From contig NZ_JAFFPK010000024.1 of the NCBI RefSeq assembly GCF_017590215.1, forward strand, positions 1 through 64,000: a DNA stretch of 64,000 nucleotides, given 5' to 3'. This DNA is from Clostridium sp. CCUG 7971 (GTDB lineage Bacteria; Bacillota; Clostridia; Peptostreptococcales; Peptostreptococcaceae). Shown here piece by piece: positions 39,167 through 47,627 of this stretch. Under the pieces are notes generated by a model. That model had not been told where the DNA came from and did not search any database. It saw only the letters and a list, made by a program, of their open reading frames with translations. Position numbers and translations under genes: made by a program. The number at the start of each line of letters is the position of its first letter. Positions within the stretch are counted from its first letter, which is position 1.

Positions 39167-40279
39167 ATGAGTAGGGGGAGTAACTTCAAAGAAATTATGA
39201 GATTTGCAGGAACCTATATATCTGTTTGTATAGGCTCGGGATTTGCAACAGGACAAGAAATTATGCAGTTTTTTTCAGCACATGGAATGATAAGTATACT
39301 ATCAAATATAATATGTATGGTAGTTTTAGCTTATTGTGGGGCTAGTTTGTTAGAAATAGGAAAGAGTGCAAAATTAAGATCAAGTAATGATATTTTTACA
39401 TATTTATGTGGCAACTTGATAGGAGGTTTTTTTAAACTTTTTATGCCTATATTTTTCTTTTTAAGTTTTGTAGTTATGATATCTGGTGCAGGTGCATCTA
39501 TTAATCAGTACTACGGAATAGATAAAAATATAGGATCATTGATCCTTGCACTATTAGCTCTTGGATCAGTACTAATGGGGATGAATAAACTAATAGATAT
39601 ATTGGGCAATATAGGGCCTATGATTATAATAATATCAGTTGGTGTAGGTGTTGTTACAATTGCAAGAAATTATGAATCATTTCTTGCTGTAAATGAAATA
39701 ATATCTACAATAAACGTTACTAAAGCAATTGATAGCTGGGCTATAACAGGTATTATTTATAGTGGTCTAAATTTAATTATAGCAACACCATTTTTAGTAG
39801 GAGTAGGCACTACAGCTAGAAATAGGAAAAATTGCATATGGGGTGGAATTTTAGGTGGTATAGCATTTATGATTGCGGCTATAACTTTAAATTTAGGAAT
39901 AATGTCAGATATACAAAATATATATATGACAGAAATACCAACATTATATATGGCAGATAAAATAGGGCCAATAGTTGGAGTTATGTTTTCTTTAATGCTT
40001 ATAGCTGGAATTTATACTACGGCAGTTCCACTACTTTGGAGTGTATGTAGTAGCTTTGCTAAAGAAAAAACATCTAAATTTGCAATAATAGCCATTTTAT
40101 GTACTGTAGCAGGATTTATAGGAGGAAGATTACCTTTTGCGATGTTAGTTAACCTAATATATCCAATATCAGGTTTATTTGGAGTAGTTATATTAGTATC
40201 AATATTTATAAAAAAATCAGGCGTATTTAATAGGCGAGGTTGTAAAATTAATAGATTGCTAACTTGTAAAAAAGATTAG
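39167..40279 (+). CDS. YkvI-like membrane transporter (LeuT-fold superfamily)
   Basis: A 370-aa integral membrane protein with about ten helices. The N-terminus (FAGTYISVCIGSGFATGQEIMQFF) carries the broken-helix glycine pattern of the APC/LeuT fold and closely resembles YkvI-family proteins of Firmicutes. The substrate is unknown; amino acids or organic cations are plausible. The C-terminal tail has a Cys/Lys/Arg-rich end (RRGCKINRLLTCKKD). The ATG follows ATAGGAGGG. The next gene follows by 58 bases without a clear terminator, so they may be co-transcribed. Confidence 0.8.
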   Translation: MSRGSNFKEIMRFAGTYISVCIGSGFATGQEIMQFFSAHGMISILSNIICMVVLAYCGASLLEIGKSAKLRSSNDIFTYLCGNLIGGFFKLFMPIFFFLSFVVMISGAGASINQYYGIDKNIGSLILALLALGSVLMGMNKLIDILGNIGPMIIIISVGVGVVTIARNYESFLAVNEIISTINVTKAIDSWAITGIIYSGLNLIIATPFLVGVGTTARNRKNCIWGGILGGIAFMIAAITLNLGIMSDIQNIYMTEIPTLYMADKIGPIVGVMFSLMLIAGIYTTAVPLLWSVCSSFAKEKTSKFAIIAILCTVAGFIGGRLPFAMLVNLIYPISGLFGVVILVSIFIKKSGVFNRRGCKINRLLTCKKD

Positions 40280-40337
40280 AATGATTAGGTAAAACTATGA
40301 TAATATAATTACATAATTAAAACAAAGGAGAAATAAT

Positions 40338-41207
40338 ATGAATAAACAATTAGAGATAGACTATTCATTTGGTTACGTTTTTGATAAAAGTAAATTAATA
40401 GTAATGTATCCAGTGGGAACAAATGTAATAGATGAGCAAGAGTATGAAATGGAAGTTGAAGTAGCATTTTTAGAAGATGGTATAGAAGTAGCATTTGAAG
40501 AGAGTGATATAAAAGAAGCAAATGCAACGATAAAGCCATTAGAAATGTTTTTAATGAAACCTAATAAAATAATACCATTTGTAACTAGTATAAAGGACGC
40601 AAATACAAAAACTGAACTACCTAAATTAATTAAAGAATTTGATGAAGAGTATGAAATAAAAGAAAATTACATAAATAAAGGATATGAAATAAAAGATATA
40701 TATCATGTTTTTCAAAATGTATCAAACTACATACCTAAAGAAAATATAGAAACATTAAATATATTAAAAGTAGAATCAGATAAGTTTGATATGGAAGGTT
40801 TTATAAATACTATAAAAGAAAACTTAGATGAGGCAGTGGATGAAAGTTTAATACCTGTTAATATGGTGAAAAGTAATTTAACAGACCGCTTATTTATAAA
40901 ATCTGATGATAAAGATGCTAAAGCTAAGTATATAGTATTTGCTACAGATATAAGTACATATTCAAAAGGCATTTTATGTGGAAATAAAGAAATAGTAGAA
41001 GAATTAGACTTAGATATGGGTGATTTAGAAATATCTAATACTAAAGATGTAGGGTACTTAATTAATGAAGTAGATAGTTATATTACTTTTAAAATAGCAA
41101 ACTTCAACTCACAAACAGAAAATAAAAACCAGGTAGCTCAAATAGTTGACTACAGTGGAATATTTAAACCTATGATGATAAATTTTGTTAATAAGTTTGT
41201 TAAGTAA
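40338..41207 (+). CDS. Protein of unknown function, cytoplasmic, 289 aa
   Basis: I do not recognise a family. The protein is soluble and acidic, rich in Glu, Asp, Lys and Ile, with no signal peptide, membrane helix or Cys cluster. The N-terminal ~90 residues look like a beta-rich domain (EYEMEVEVAFLEDGIEVAFE) and the rest alternates helix and strand. A strong AAAGGAGA site precedes the ATG. It follows the YkvI-like gene by 58 bases and converges on the phospholipase C gene. Confidence 0.7.
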   Translation: MNKQLEIDYSFGYVFDKSKLIVMYPVGTNVIDEQEYEMEVEVAFLEDGIEVAFEESDIKEANATIKPLEMFLMKPNKIIPFVTSIKDANTKTELPKLIKEFDEEYEIKENYINKGYEIKDIYHVFQNVSNYIPKENIETLNILKVESDKFDMEGFINTIKENLDEAVDESLIPVNMVKSNLTDRLFIKSDDKDAKAKYIVFATDISTYSKGILCGNKEIVEELDLDMGDLEISNTKDVGYLINEVDSYITFKIANFNSQTENKNQVAQIVDYSGIFKPMMINFVNKFVK

Positions 41208-41227
41208 AAAAGATAATAGTAGTTATA

Positions 41228-41268
41228 TAAAAGGGGTTGTCTCAAAATATACATCCCCTTTATTGTTT
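41228..41268. terminator. Bidirectional terminator between convergent genes
   Basis: AAAAGGGGTTGT pairs with ACATCCCCTTT with one mismatch. It lies at the 3' ends of the unknown gene (plus) and plc (minus; stop codon at 41267-41269). Confidence 0.7.
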
Positions 41269-42472
41269 ATTTACCTATATAGTAAGTTTCATTTCCTGAT
41301 AATACTTTATTTATATCTTTTTGAAGTATTACCTTTCCATTTGCTATTAATTTTAAATTACTTAGCTCCCAATCATCGCTTTCAACAGTCATATTATCTT
41401 TTCTAATCCAAAACGTAGTTATATTATTGGTATCAAATTTCAAATTATCTTTTGTTTTTAATAAATAGTTATCTACTTGATTTCTTTCAAAATCATCACC
41501 TGCATTATCTAATATCCATTCATTTTTTATTCCATCTTTTGTTTCAAATCCAAAATACACATTATCATTTGTTCCTGCATATTTATTGTCAGCAGTTTTT
41601 AATACTAAATTAAATTCACTAGCCATATTGCTATTTAAATCCGTAGATTTATCTTTAGATACCTCATCCATAAATCTATATAAGAAACCTGCTGTACACA
41701 CTTGTGAATTTTTTACAGCTTCTCTTCCTGAGTAACCCCAATCTTCCCAACTATGATTCATAGTTGAATGGCTATAATATAAATCTTTAGCTTTTTTAGC
41801 GTATAAAATTGAGTTTTGAGTCATCCATTCATCATAATTTTTATTTTTAGATGCTTCTTTATATACGCCTGAAGTAGTATCTGTTCCAGTTGTGTTTAAT
41901 GCATAATTTTCTTTTCTTTCTTCCACAAATGTTTCATACTTAACATGACCTGGACTATCTACAGCAGTTACATTAGACGCATGATAAGGAGTATTTAAAT
42001 CGCCTAAATAGTGTAGCCCTTGACCTAATAAAAATGTAGCCTCTTGGTAATTACCTTTCTCCCACTCATTTTGTGCTAGAATTGTAAATTTTCTTACTTG
42101 AGTTTCAGCTGTATCATATATAGGTGATGCTACATACCACTTATTATCTAGTGTAAAGTTATTACCTGTATCAGGATCAAAGAAATGATCTTGATACAAA
42201 TCATATGCGTTTGAATCATAATCAGGATAAGTTGATCCTACTTTTAAATCCTTAATATATTTATTTAATATTTCTATATTTTGTTTAACTATTGGTGATT
42301 CATTTTTACTTAAATCATTATTTAGCATAGTTAACCCCTGTTCTGCTATTAATGCATGTGTTCCTGTACCATCTTTTTTACCATCCCATGCATAAGATGT
42401 GCCTCCCATAATAGCACATAAACCTACGACACAAAATGCATTAATTGATTTTTTTAAAACTCTGTTTTTCAT
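41267..42472 (-). CDS. plc: Alpha-toxin-type zinc phospholipase C
   Basis: A secreted phospholipase C (lecithinase) related to Clostridium perfringens alpha-toxin. The ATG at 42472 is 6-7 bases after GGAGGA; the frame also runs back to TTG 42496, which lies upstream of that site and is rejected. The product is 401 aa with a 28-residue signal peptide ending TSYA. Numbered from the mature N-terminal Trp, every alpha-toxin zinc ligand is in place: W1, H11, D56, H68, H126, D130 (Glu or Asp position), H136, H148 and E152. A C-terminal PLAT/C2-like domain (about 250-373) has [13 protein letters not shown] for calcium and membrane binding. The enzyme is intact and probably active. The P. sordellii and P. 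bifermentans enzymes are the closest recognised relatives. Confidence 0.96.
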   Translation of the reverse strand: MKNRVLKKSINAFCVVGLCAIMGGTSYAWDGKKDGTGTHALIAEQGLTMLNNDLSKNESPIVKQNIEILNKYIKDLKVGSTYPDYDSNAYDLYQDHFFDPDTGNNFTLDNKWYVASPIYDTAETQVRKFTILAQNEWEKGNYQEATFLLGQGLHYLGDLNTPYHASNVTAVDSPGHVKYETFVEERKENYALNTTGTDTTSGVYKEASKNKNYDEWMTQNSILYAKKAKDLYYSHSTMNHSWEDWGYSGREAVKNSQVCTAGFLYRFMDEVSKDKSTDLNSNMASEFNLVLKTADNKYAGTNDNVYFGFETKDGIKNEWILDNAGDDFERNQVDNYLLKTKDNLKFDTNNITTFWIRKDNMTVESDDWELSNLKLIANGKVILQKDINKVLSGNETYYIGK

Positions 42473-42524
42473 AACTGTTCCTCCATATAACCCCAAAAAT
42501 TTTTAAAACTCCCTTTTGACTATG

Positions 42525-42589
42525 ATATTATCATTTATTTTTTCTAAAATAATAATATTGGACTAAAATAGGAATATCGTGGACTGAAA
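42525..42589 (-). promoter_or_regulatory. Promoter region of plc with 10-bp direct repeats spaced 21 bp
   Basis: Read on the minus strand, TTTCAGTCCA (42589-42580) and TTTTAGTCCA (42568-42559) are direct repeats with a start-to-start distance of 21 bp. TAATAT at 42530-42525 is a plausible -10. The -35 position (ATTATT) is poor, as expected for an activator-dependent promoter. The spacing is that of LytTR/VirR/AgrA-type operators. Confidence 0.45.
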
Positions 42590-42726
42590 TGAGACATTTA
42601 ACTAAATTTTATAAATTTTTGTTTTATTTTGAAAAGTTCCTTTTATTGCATAAATTGTAATATAAAAACTAACTAAGCATAAATATTATAATACTTTTAA
42701 TTAAAATAATATGAGGAGAAATTGGT

Positions 42727-43914
42727 ATGGATAAAGAGAAGTTAATTAAAGACTGTAAAAATATAAAACCCTGGCTTGTTAATATAAGAAGAGATCTTCA
42801 TAAGACACCAGAATTGTCAGAAAAAGAATATGAAACTAAGAAAAAAATAATAAAATACCTAAAAGAAATAGGAATAGATTATATAGATTTTAAAGATCAC
42901 AGTGGAATAATGGCATATATAATTAATGAAAATTCAAACCAAACAATAGCAATAAGAGCAGATATAGATGCACTTCCAATAAAAGAGCAAGTAGATTCCT
43001 TATACAAATCAATAAATGAAGGAGTAATGCATGCGTGTGGTCATGATGCTCATACATCAATACTACTAGGTGCATGTAAAGTACTTTATTCAATAAAAGA
43101 TAAACTAAATATTAATGTTAAATTTTTATTTCAACCTGCAGAAGAAACTGTAGGTGGGGCTAGATTTCTGATAAAAGATAAATGTCTAGATAATCCAAAA
43201 GTAGATTATATATTTGGTCTTCATGTAATGCCAACTGTGGATACAGGAACTATAGAAACCAAATATAATACATTAAATGCAAGCACTGATACATTAAAGA
43301 TTTCTATAAAGGGAAAGAAAGCGCATGGAGCATATCCAGAAAATGGAGCTGATGCTTTATTAGCAGCAGCGCATGTAGTAACAGCATTACAAAGTATAAT
43401 AAGTAGAAATTTATCTCCACTTAATTCGGCAGTATTGACAATAGGACAGATATGTGGGGGAGAAGCACAAAATATTATATGTGATGAGATAAATATGAAA
43501 GCAACATTAAGAACATTAAATCAAGAAACTAGAGATTTTATGCTAAATAGAATAAAAACAATAATAGAAAATGTTTCATTAGCTTTTGGATGTAGTGGAG
43601 AATTAGACTTAGATGAATATGGATACCCAGCTGTTATAAACAATAAATTTTTAGTGGATATAGTAAAGAAAAATACTGAAGAATTACTAGGAAAAGATAA
43701 GTTTAGTATGAAGGAAAAACCATCTTTAGGGGGCGAGGATTTTTCTTTCTATACTAGAGAGTGTGAAGGTGTGTTCTTTAACTTAGGATGCGGGAACAAA
43801 GAAAAAGGTATAATAGAACCATTGCATACATCAAAATTTAATATTGATGAGGAATGTTTGTCGATTGGTGTTATGATACATGTTGCTAATGCATTGTATT
43901 TTAATAAAAATTAA
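42727..43914 (+). CDS. M20-family amidohydrolase (N-acyl amino acid / peptide hydrolase)
   Basis: A cytoplasmic metal-dependent hydrolase of 395 aa in the M20D group (hippurate hydrolase, N-acetyl amino acid deacetylase). The metal motif HACGHDAH carries H102, C104 and H106. Further ligands and the catalytic Glu lie in FQPAEETVGGA. The C-terminal SLGGEDFSFYTRECEG is also typical. Exact substrate is unknown. It is divergent from plc and has its own AGGAGAAA ribosome site. No clear terminator follows. Confidence 0.9.
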   Translation: MDKEKLIKDCKNIKPWLVNIRRDLHKTPELSEKEYETKKKIIKYLKEIGIDYIDFKDHSGIMAYIINENSNQTIAIRADIDALPIKEQVDSLYKSINEGVMHACGHDAHTSILLGACKVLYSIKDKLNINVKFLFQPAEETVGGARFLIKDKCLDNPKVDYIFGLHVMPTVDTGTIETKYNTLNASTDTLKISIKGKKAHGAYPENGADALLAAAHVVTALQSIISRNLSPLNSAVLTIGQICGGEAQNIICDEINMKATLRTLNQETRDFMLNRIKTIIENVSLAFGCSGELDLDEYGYPAVINNKFLVDIVKKNTEELLGKDKFSMKEKPSLGGEDFSFYTRECEGVFFNLGCGNKEKGIIEPLHTSKFNIDEECLSIGVMIHVANALYFNKN

Positions 43915-43944
43915 AATAATAATTGATATAAAAGTAAAAATATA

Positions 43945-43973
43945 TTGACAAATACTATATAAAATGTGATAAT
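43945..43973 (+). promoter_or_regulatory. Promoter of the BMP lipoprotein gene
   Basis: Perfect TTGACA (43945-43950), a 17-bp spacer, and GATAAT (43968-43973) with an upstream TG. The transcript should start near 43980, just before the PyrR-type leader. Confidence 0.8.
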
Positions 43974-44019
43974 ACTTAAGGAAAATTTATAAATAAATTA
44001 CAAAAATAAACTTTAATTT

Positions 44020-44109
44020 GGTCCAGAGAGACTAAAAAGATATTTGAATAGTTAAAACATAGAAAAAAGCTAACTATCCTTTTATCATGATGATAAAAGG
44101 ATTTTTTTT
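44020..44109 (+). promoter_or_regulatory. PyrR-type attenuator (pyrimidine-responsive leader)
   Basis: GGTCCAGAGAGACT (44020-44033) matches the PyrR binding loop consensus ARUCCNGNGAGGYU. The two deviations keep pairing (G-U and U-A in the closing stem). Downstream is a strong terminator, ATCCTTTTATC/GATAAAAGGAT plus T8 (44076-44109). Between them, ATAGTTA (44048-44054) pairs with TAACTAT (44071-44077), and AAAAAGAT (44034-44041) can pair with the terminator 5' arm, giving an antiterminator. UMP-bound PyrR would favour termination. Confidence 0.75.
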
Positions 44110-44133
44110 AGAAAAATATCAGGAGGTTAAAGC

Positions 44134-45156
44134 ATGAAACTTAAAAAAATAGCAGCACTAGCAATGACAACAATATTATCAGCATCTATGTTAGTTGGAT
44201 GTTCGGGAAAAACTAAAGAAAAAGATGATTCACAAATAACTATAGGTATGATAACAGACGTGGCTGGTGTAAACGACCAATCATTTAACCAAAGTGCGTG
44301 GGAAGGTCTTAAAAAAGCTGAAAAAGAATTAGGAATAAAAGTAAAATATTTAGAGTCTAAACAAGATTCTGATTATGCTAGTAATATAGAGACTTTAGCA
44401 GATGAAGAAGTAGATTTAATACTAGGAGTTGGAATGAAGTTATCGGGAGCTATAGAAGAGGGCGCTAAATTATATCCGGAACAAAAATTTGCATTAGTAG
44501 ATGAGACTTATGAAAATATACCTAAAAATGTAGAAACTATACAATTTAATGCTGAACAATCTGCCTACTTAGTAGGATTAGTAGCAGGAAAGATGACAAA
44601 AACTAATAATGTAGGGTTTATAGGTGGTATGGAATTACCAGTTATAGAAACTTTCCAATATGGATTTATGGCAGGAGTAAAAGCTGTTAACCCAAGTATA
44701 GAAATACAAACACAATATGCTAACTCATTTACAGATCAAGCAAAGGGTAAAGCAATAGCTAATCAAATGTATTCAAAAGATGCAGATATATTATTTATAG
44801 CAGGTGGAGATGTTGGAACAGGTGCAATAGAAGCAGCTAAAGAAAATAATAAATTTGCTATAGGTGTTGATAGAGATCAAAGTGATTTAGCACCAAAGAA
44901 TGTATTATCTTCAGCTATAAAAAGAGTTGATGTAGGTGTATTTGAATTAGCTAAAGGTTTAAAAGAAGGTAAATTCAAAGGTGGAGCTACTACTGTGTAC
45001 GGACTTGATGAAAATGCAGTGGGAATACCTGAAACTACTAAAAACTTAGTACCTCAAGATATAATAGATTTCGTAAACGAACAAGCCGCTAAATTCAAAA
45101 AAGGAGAGTTAAAAGCTCCTAAAACTAAAGCGGAATACGAAGCTCTTGTAAAATAA
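44134..45156 (+). CDS. BMP-family nucleoside-binding lipoprotein
   Basis: A lipoprotein of 340 aa (lipobox LVGC, Cys23) in the Bmp/PnrA/TmpC family of nucleoside-binding proteins, the receptors of ABC nucleoside importers. Typical segments are GMITDVAGVNDQSFNQSAWEGL, with the ligand-contacting Asp/Asn, and NVGFIGGMELPVIETFQYGF. The PyrR-type leader upstream suggests pyrimidine nucleosides (uridine or cytidine) rather than purines. No ATPase or permease gene is adjacent; a terminator follows, so the partners must be elsewhere. Confidence 0.92.
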   Translation: MKLKKIAALAMTTILSASMLVGCSGKTKEKDDSQITIGMITDVAGVNDQSFNQSAWEGLKKAEKELGIKVKYLESKQDSDYASNIETLADEEVDLILGVGMKLSGAIEEGAKLYPEQKFALVDETYENIPKNVETIQFNAEQSAYLVGLVAGKMTKTNNVGFIGGMELPVIETFQYGFMAGVKAVNPSIEIQTQYANSFTDQAKGKAIANQMYSKDADILFIAGGDVGTGAIEAAKENNKFAIGVDRDQSDLAPKNVLSSAIKRVDVGVFELAKGLKEGKFKGGATTVYGLDENAVGIPETTKNLVPQDIIDFVNEQAAKFKKGELKAPKTKAEYEALVK

Positions 45157-45170
45157 TACAAGCATAACAC

Positions 45171-45213
45171 AAAAGCTATAGATTGCTCAATTAGAGTATC
45201 TATAGCTTTTTTT
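45171..45213 (+). terminator. Terminator of the BMP gene
   Basis: AAAAGCTATAGAT pairs with ATCTATAGCTTTT, then T-run. Confidence 0.93.
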
Positions 45214-45378
45214 ATATAAATTTCTCAAAAGATTATATTAAAAATGGAATTATTATACGTATTTAGAGAAAACTAATAATGACTAGTTAAAAATAAAATT
45301 GAAAACAAAGATATATTTAAATTTGAAATATGATAATAGTTTATATAAATTAAATAATTATAAAGGAGAAGTATTTAT

Positions 45379-47040
45379 ATGGAAAATAGTAAGCTAAGGA
45401 TAATTCCTCTAGGAGGTCTTGGAGAAATAGGGAAAAATATTACGGGTATAGAATATGATAATGAAATTATAGTAATTGATTGTGGAATATCATTTCCAGA
45501 TGAAGATATGTATGGAGTAGATTTAGTAATACCTGATGTAAAATATTTATTAGATAAAAAAGATAAAATAAAAGGATTGTTTTTAACACATGGACATGAA
45601 GATCATATAGGTGCAATTCCATATATTTTAAAGCAAATAAATATGCCTGTATATGGAACTAAACTTACATTAGGTCTAGTAGAAAATAAATTAAAAGAAC
45701 ATAATATGCTAGAGATATGTGATTTAAAATCTGTAAAATCAGGAGAAAAAATTAAATTAGAAAACTTAAAAATTGAATTTATAAAAGTAACTCATAGTAT
45801 TGCAGATGCATGTGCCTTAGCTATACATACTCCAATAGGCGTTATATTACATACAGGAGATTTTAAGATAGATTATACACCAATAGATGGAAGAGTTACT
45901 GATTTAAGTAGAATGGCTACTTTAGGTAAAAAAGGAGTATTATTGTTAATGGCAGATAGTACTAATGTTGAAAGAAAAGGTCATTCGCTATCAGAAAAAA
46001 CTATAGGTGAAGCTTTGACTAGATTATTCTCAAATGCAAAAGGTAGAGTTATAGTCGCTACTTTTGCATCAAATATTCATAGAATGCAACAAATTGCAAA
46101 TGCTTCAGTTACACATAATAGAAAAGTAGCTTTTAGTGGAAGAAGTATGGAAAATATATCTCAAGTTGCTATAGATTTAGGATATCTTCATATACCACCA
46201 GAAAATATAATAGATATAGATGATATTAATAATTATCCACATGAGAATATAACTATAATAACAACGGGGAGTCAAGGAGAGCCTATGGCTGGACTTTCTA
46301 GAATAGCATATGGGTCTCATAGAAAAATATTAATAGAAAAAGATGATTTATTTATTATATCAGCATCTCCCATACCTGGAAATGACAAATTAGTATCTAG
46401 AGTTATAAATCAATTATTTAGAAAAGGTGTAGAGGTGATCTATGAAGATTTAGAAGAAATACATGTATCAGGACATGCTTATCAAGAAGAGTTAAAATTA
46501 ATTCATACACTAGTTAAACCAAAATACTTTATGCCCGTTCATGGAGAATATAGACATTTAAAACACCATAGTGATTTAGCTATAAAGCTAGGAATGAAGC
46601 CATCGAATGTATTTACATTAGAAACAGGTCAAGTACTTGAAATTTCAAAAGAAGGTGCAAATAAAGCTAAAAAAGTTCATACAGGTGTAGTATTTGTAGA
46701 TGGTCTTGGAGTTGGAGATGTAGGAAATATTGTATTAAGAGATAGAAGAGATTTAGCAAGAGATGGTATGGTTACTATTGTTGTAGCTATAAATAGACAA
46801 GATTATAGTATAGTTTCTGGTCCAGATATAATAACTAGAGGTTTTATATATGCAAGAGAATCAGAAGATTTAATAAATAAAATAAAAGAAGTGGCTAAAA
46901 ATGAAATAGAGGAATGTTTAGAAAAACAAATTTTAGAGTGGCAAGTACTAAAAGTTCATGTAAGAAAATCAGTAGAACATCTTCTATATGATAAAACAAA
47001 AAGAAGACCAAGTGTGTTTACTATAATAATGGAAGTATAA
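45379..47040 (+). CDS. rnj: Ribonuclease J
   Basis: A metallo-beta-lactamase/beta-CASP ribonuclease of 553 aa with 5'-exonuclease and endonuclease activity in mRNA decay. The catalytic motif is H71-x-H73-x-D75-H76 in THGHEDHIGA. The beta-CASP region includes TTGSQGEPMAGLSRIA, HVSGHAYQEELK and the later PVHGEYRHL. The start LRIIPLGGLGEIGKN is standard for the family. The ATG follows AAAGGAGAAG. J1 or J2 identity cannot be assigned here. Confidence 0.95.
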   Translation: MENSKLRIIPLGGLGEIGKNITGIEYDNEIIVIDCGISFPDEDMYGVDLVIPDVKYLLDKKDKIKGLFLTHGHEDHIGAIPYILKQINMPVYGTKLTLGLVENKLKEHNMLEICDLKSVKSGEKIKLENLKIEFIKVTHSIADACALAIHTPIGVILHTGDFKIDYTPIDGRVTDLSRMATLGKKGVLLLMADSTNVERKGHSLSEKTIGEALTRLFSNAKGRVIVATFASNIHRMQQIANASVTHNRKVAFSGRSMENISQVAIDLGYLHIPPENIIDIDDINNYPHENITIITTGSQGEPMAGLSRIAYGSHRKILIEKDDLFIISASPIPGNDKLVSRVINQLFRKGVEVIYEDLEEIHVSGHAYQEELKLIHTLVKPKYFMPVHGEYRHLKHHSDLAIKLGMKPSNVFTLETGQVLEISKEGANKAKKVHTGVVFVDGLGVGDVGNIVLRDRRDLARDGMVTIVVAINRQDYSIVSGPDIITRGFIYARESEDLINKIKEVAKNEIEECLEKQILEWQVLKVHVRKSVEHLLYDKTKRRPSVFTIIMEV

Positions 47041-47442
47041 ATAAAAAATATTACAACAATAATAAGGTTATAGTTATAAATTAGAAGAACAATTATAAAT
47101 GAATGAGTATGAATTATATATAATAATGTAAATATGAAAAGTTGAAGTCAAATAATACAAAATAACAATATATTTTTTTAAAATAGTTTACAGATTTAGA
47201 CGCATTTAACCTTGATAATTGAGAGCAGCTTGGTATTTTAAATTCATACGTTACTTTAAGATGATTATTTTATTTTTCATCAAAATCTCTAAGGTTATCA
47301 CATTCTGAAAGTTTTAAATTTTATGCATCGTAATAATTAGATTACTTTAACATTAAAAACTAATGTGTGATTTTTTATGAACATAAATTAATACAATTCA
47401 AATCATAGAGTAGAATTTATATAATTTTAAGGTAGATTTATG
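47041..47442. other. Intergenic region with possible degraded gene
   Basis: No intact gene on either strand. On the minus strand between about 47320 and 47120 one frame gives gene-like peptides interrupted by a stop: KLSECDNLRDFDEK, then HLKVTYEFKIPSCSQLSR and following residues. This may be a transposase remnant, but I cannot name the family. The remaining sequence is A/T-rich without clear structure. Confidence 0.3.
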
Positions 47443-47510
47443 ACAGTTGGGTCTATAAAATAATCAGTTGGGCCAAACGTATTGGTGAAAAAAATAAAGT
47501 ATGTTATATT
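47443..47510 (+). promoter_or_regulatory. LytTR-type operator and promoter of the algI-algJ operon
   Basis: ACAGTTGGG (47443-47451) and TCAGTTGGG (47464-47472) are direct repeats whose starts are 21 bp apart, the layout bound by LytTR-domain regulators (AgrA, VirR). Immediately downstream lie TTGGTG (47482-47487), a 17-bp spacer and TATATT (47505-47510). No LytTR gene is in the window. Confidence 0.65.
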
Positions 47511-47580
47511 TTAGGGGGTATGAATATTTAAAGGTGAAATAAAAAATTGTAAAACTAAATGGATTAGTATATGTAAATTG

Positions 47581-47627
47581 AAAGGGGTGAGTATATCAAT
47601 TTAATAAATTTAAATTGATATGACAAT
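47581..47627 (+). promoter_or_regulatory. Hairpin between Shine-Dalgarno and start codon of algI
   Basis: The only ribosome site, AAAGGGGTGA (47581-47590), is 37 bases from the ATG at 47628. Between them is a perfect 11-bp inverted repeat: ATATCAATTTA (47593-47603) with TAAATTGATAT (47611-47621), loop of 7. Folding it out leaves about 8 bases between ribosome site and start. Confidence 0.6.

Noticed and set aside
40309-40539. Leu-rich minus-strand frame opposite the unknown gene
   Set aside because: It is a shadow of a Glu/Lys-rich coding sequence, with no ribosome site.
41185-41406. Plus-strand frame across the convergent end of plc
   Set aside because: It runs through the bidirectional terminator and antisense to plc; composition is that of a shadow.
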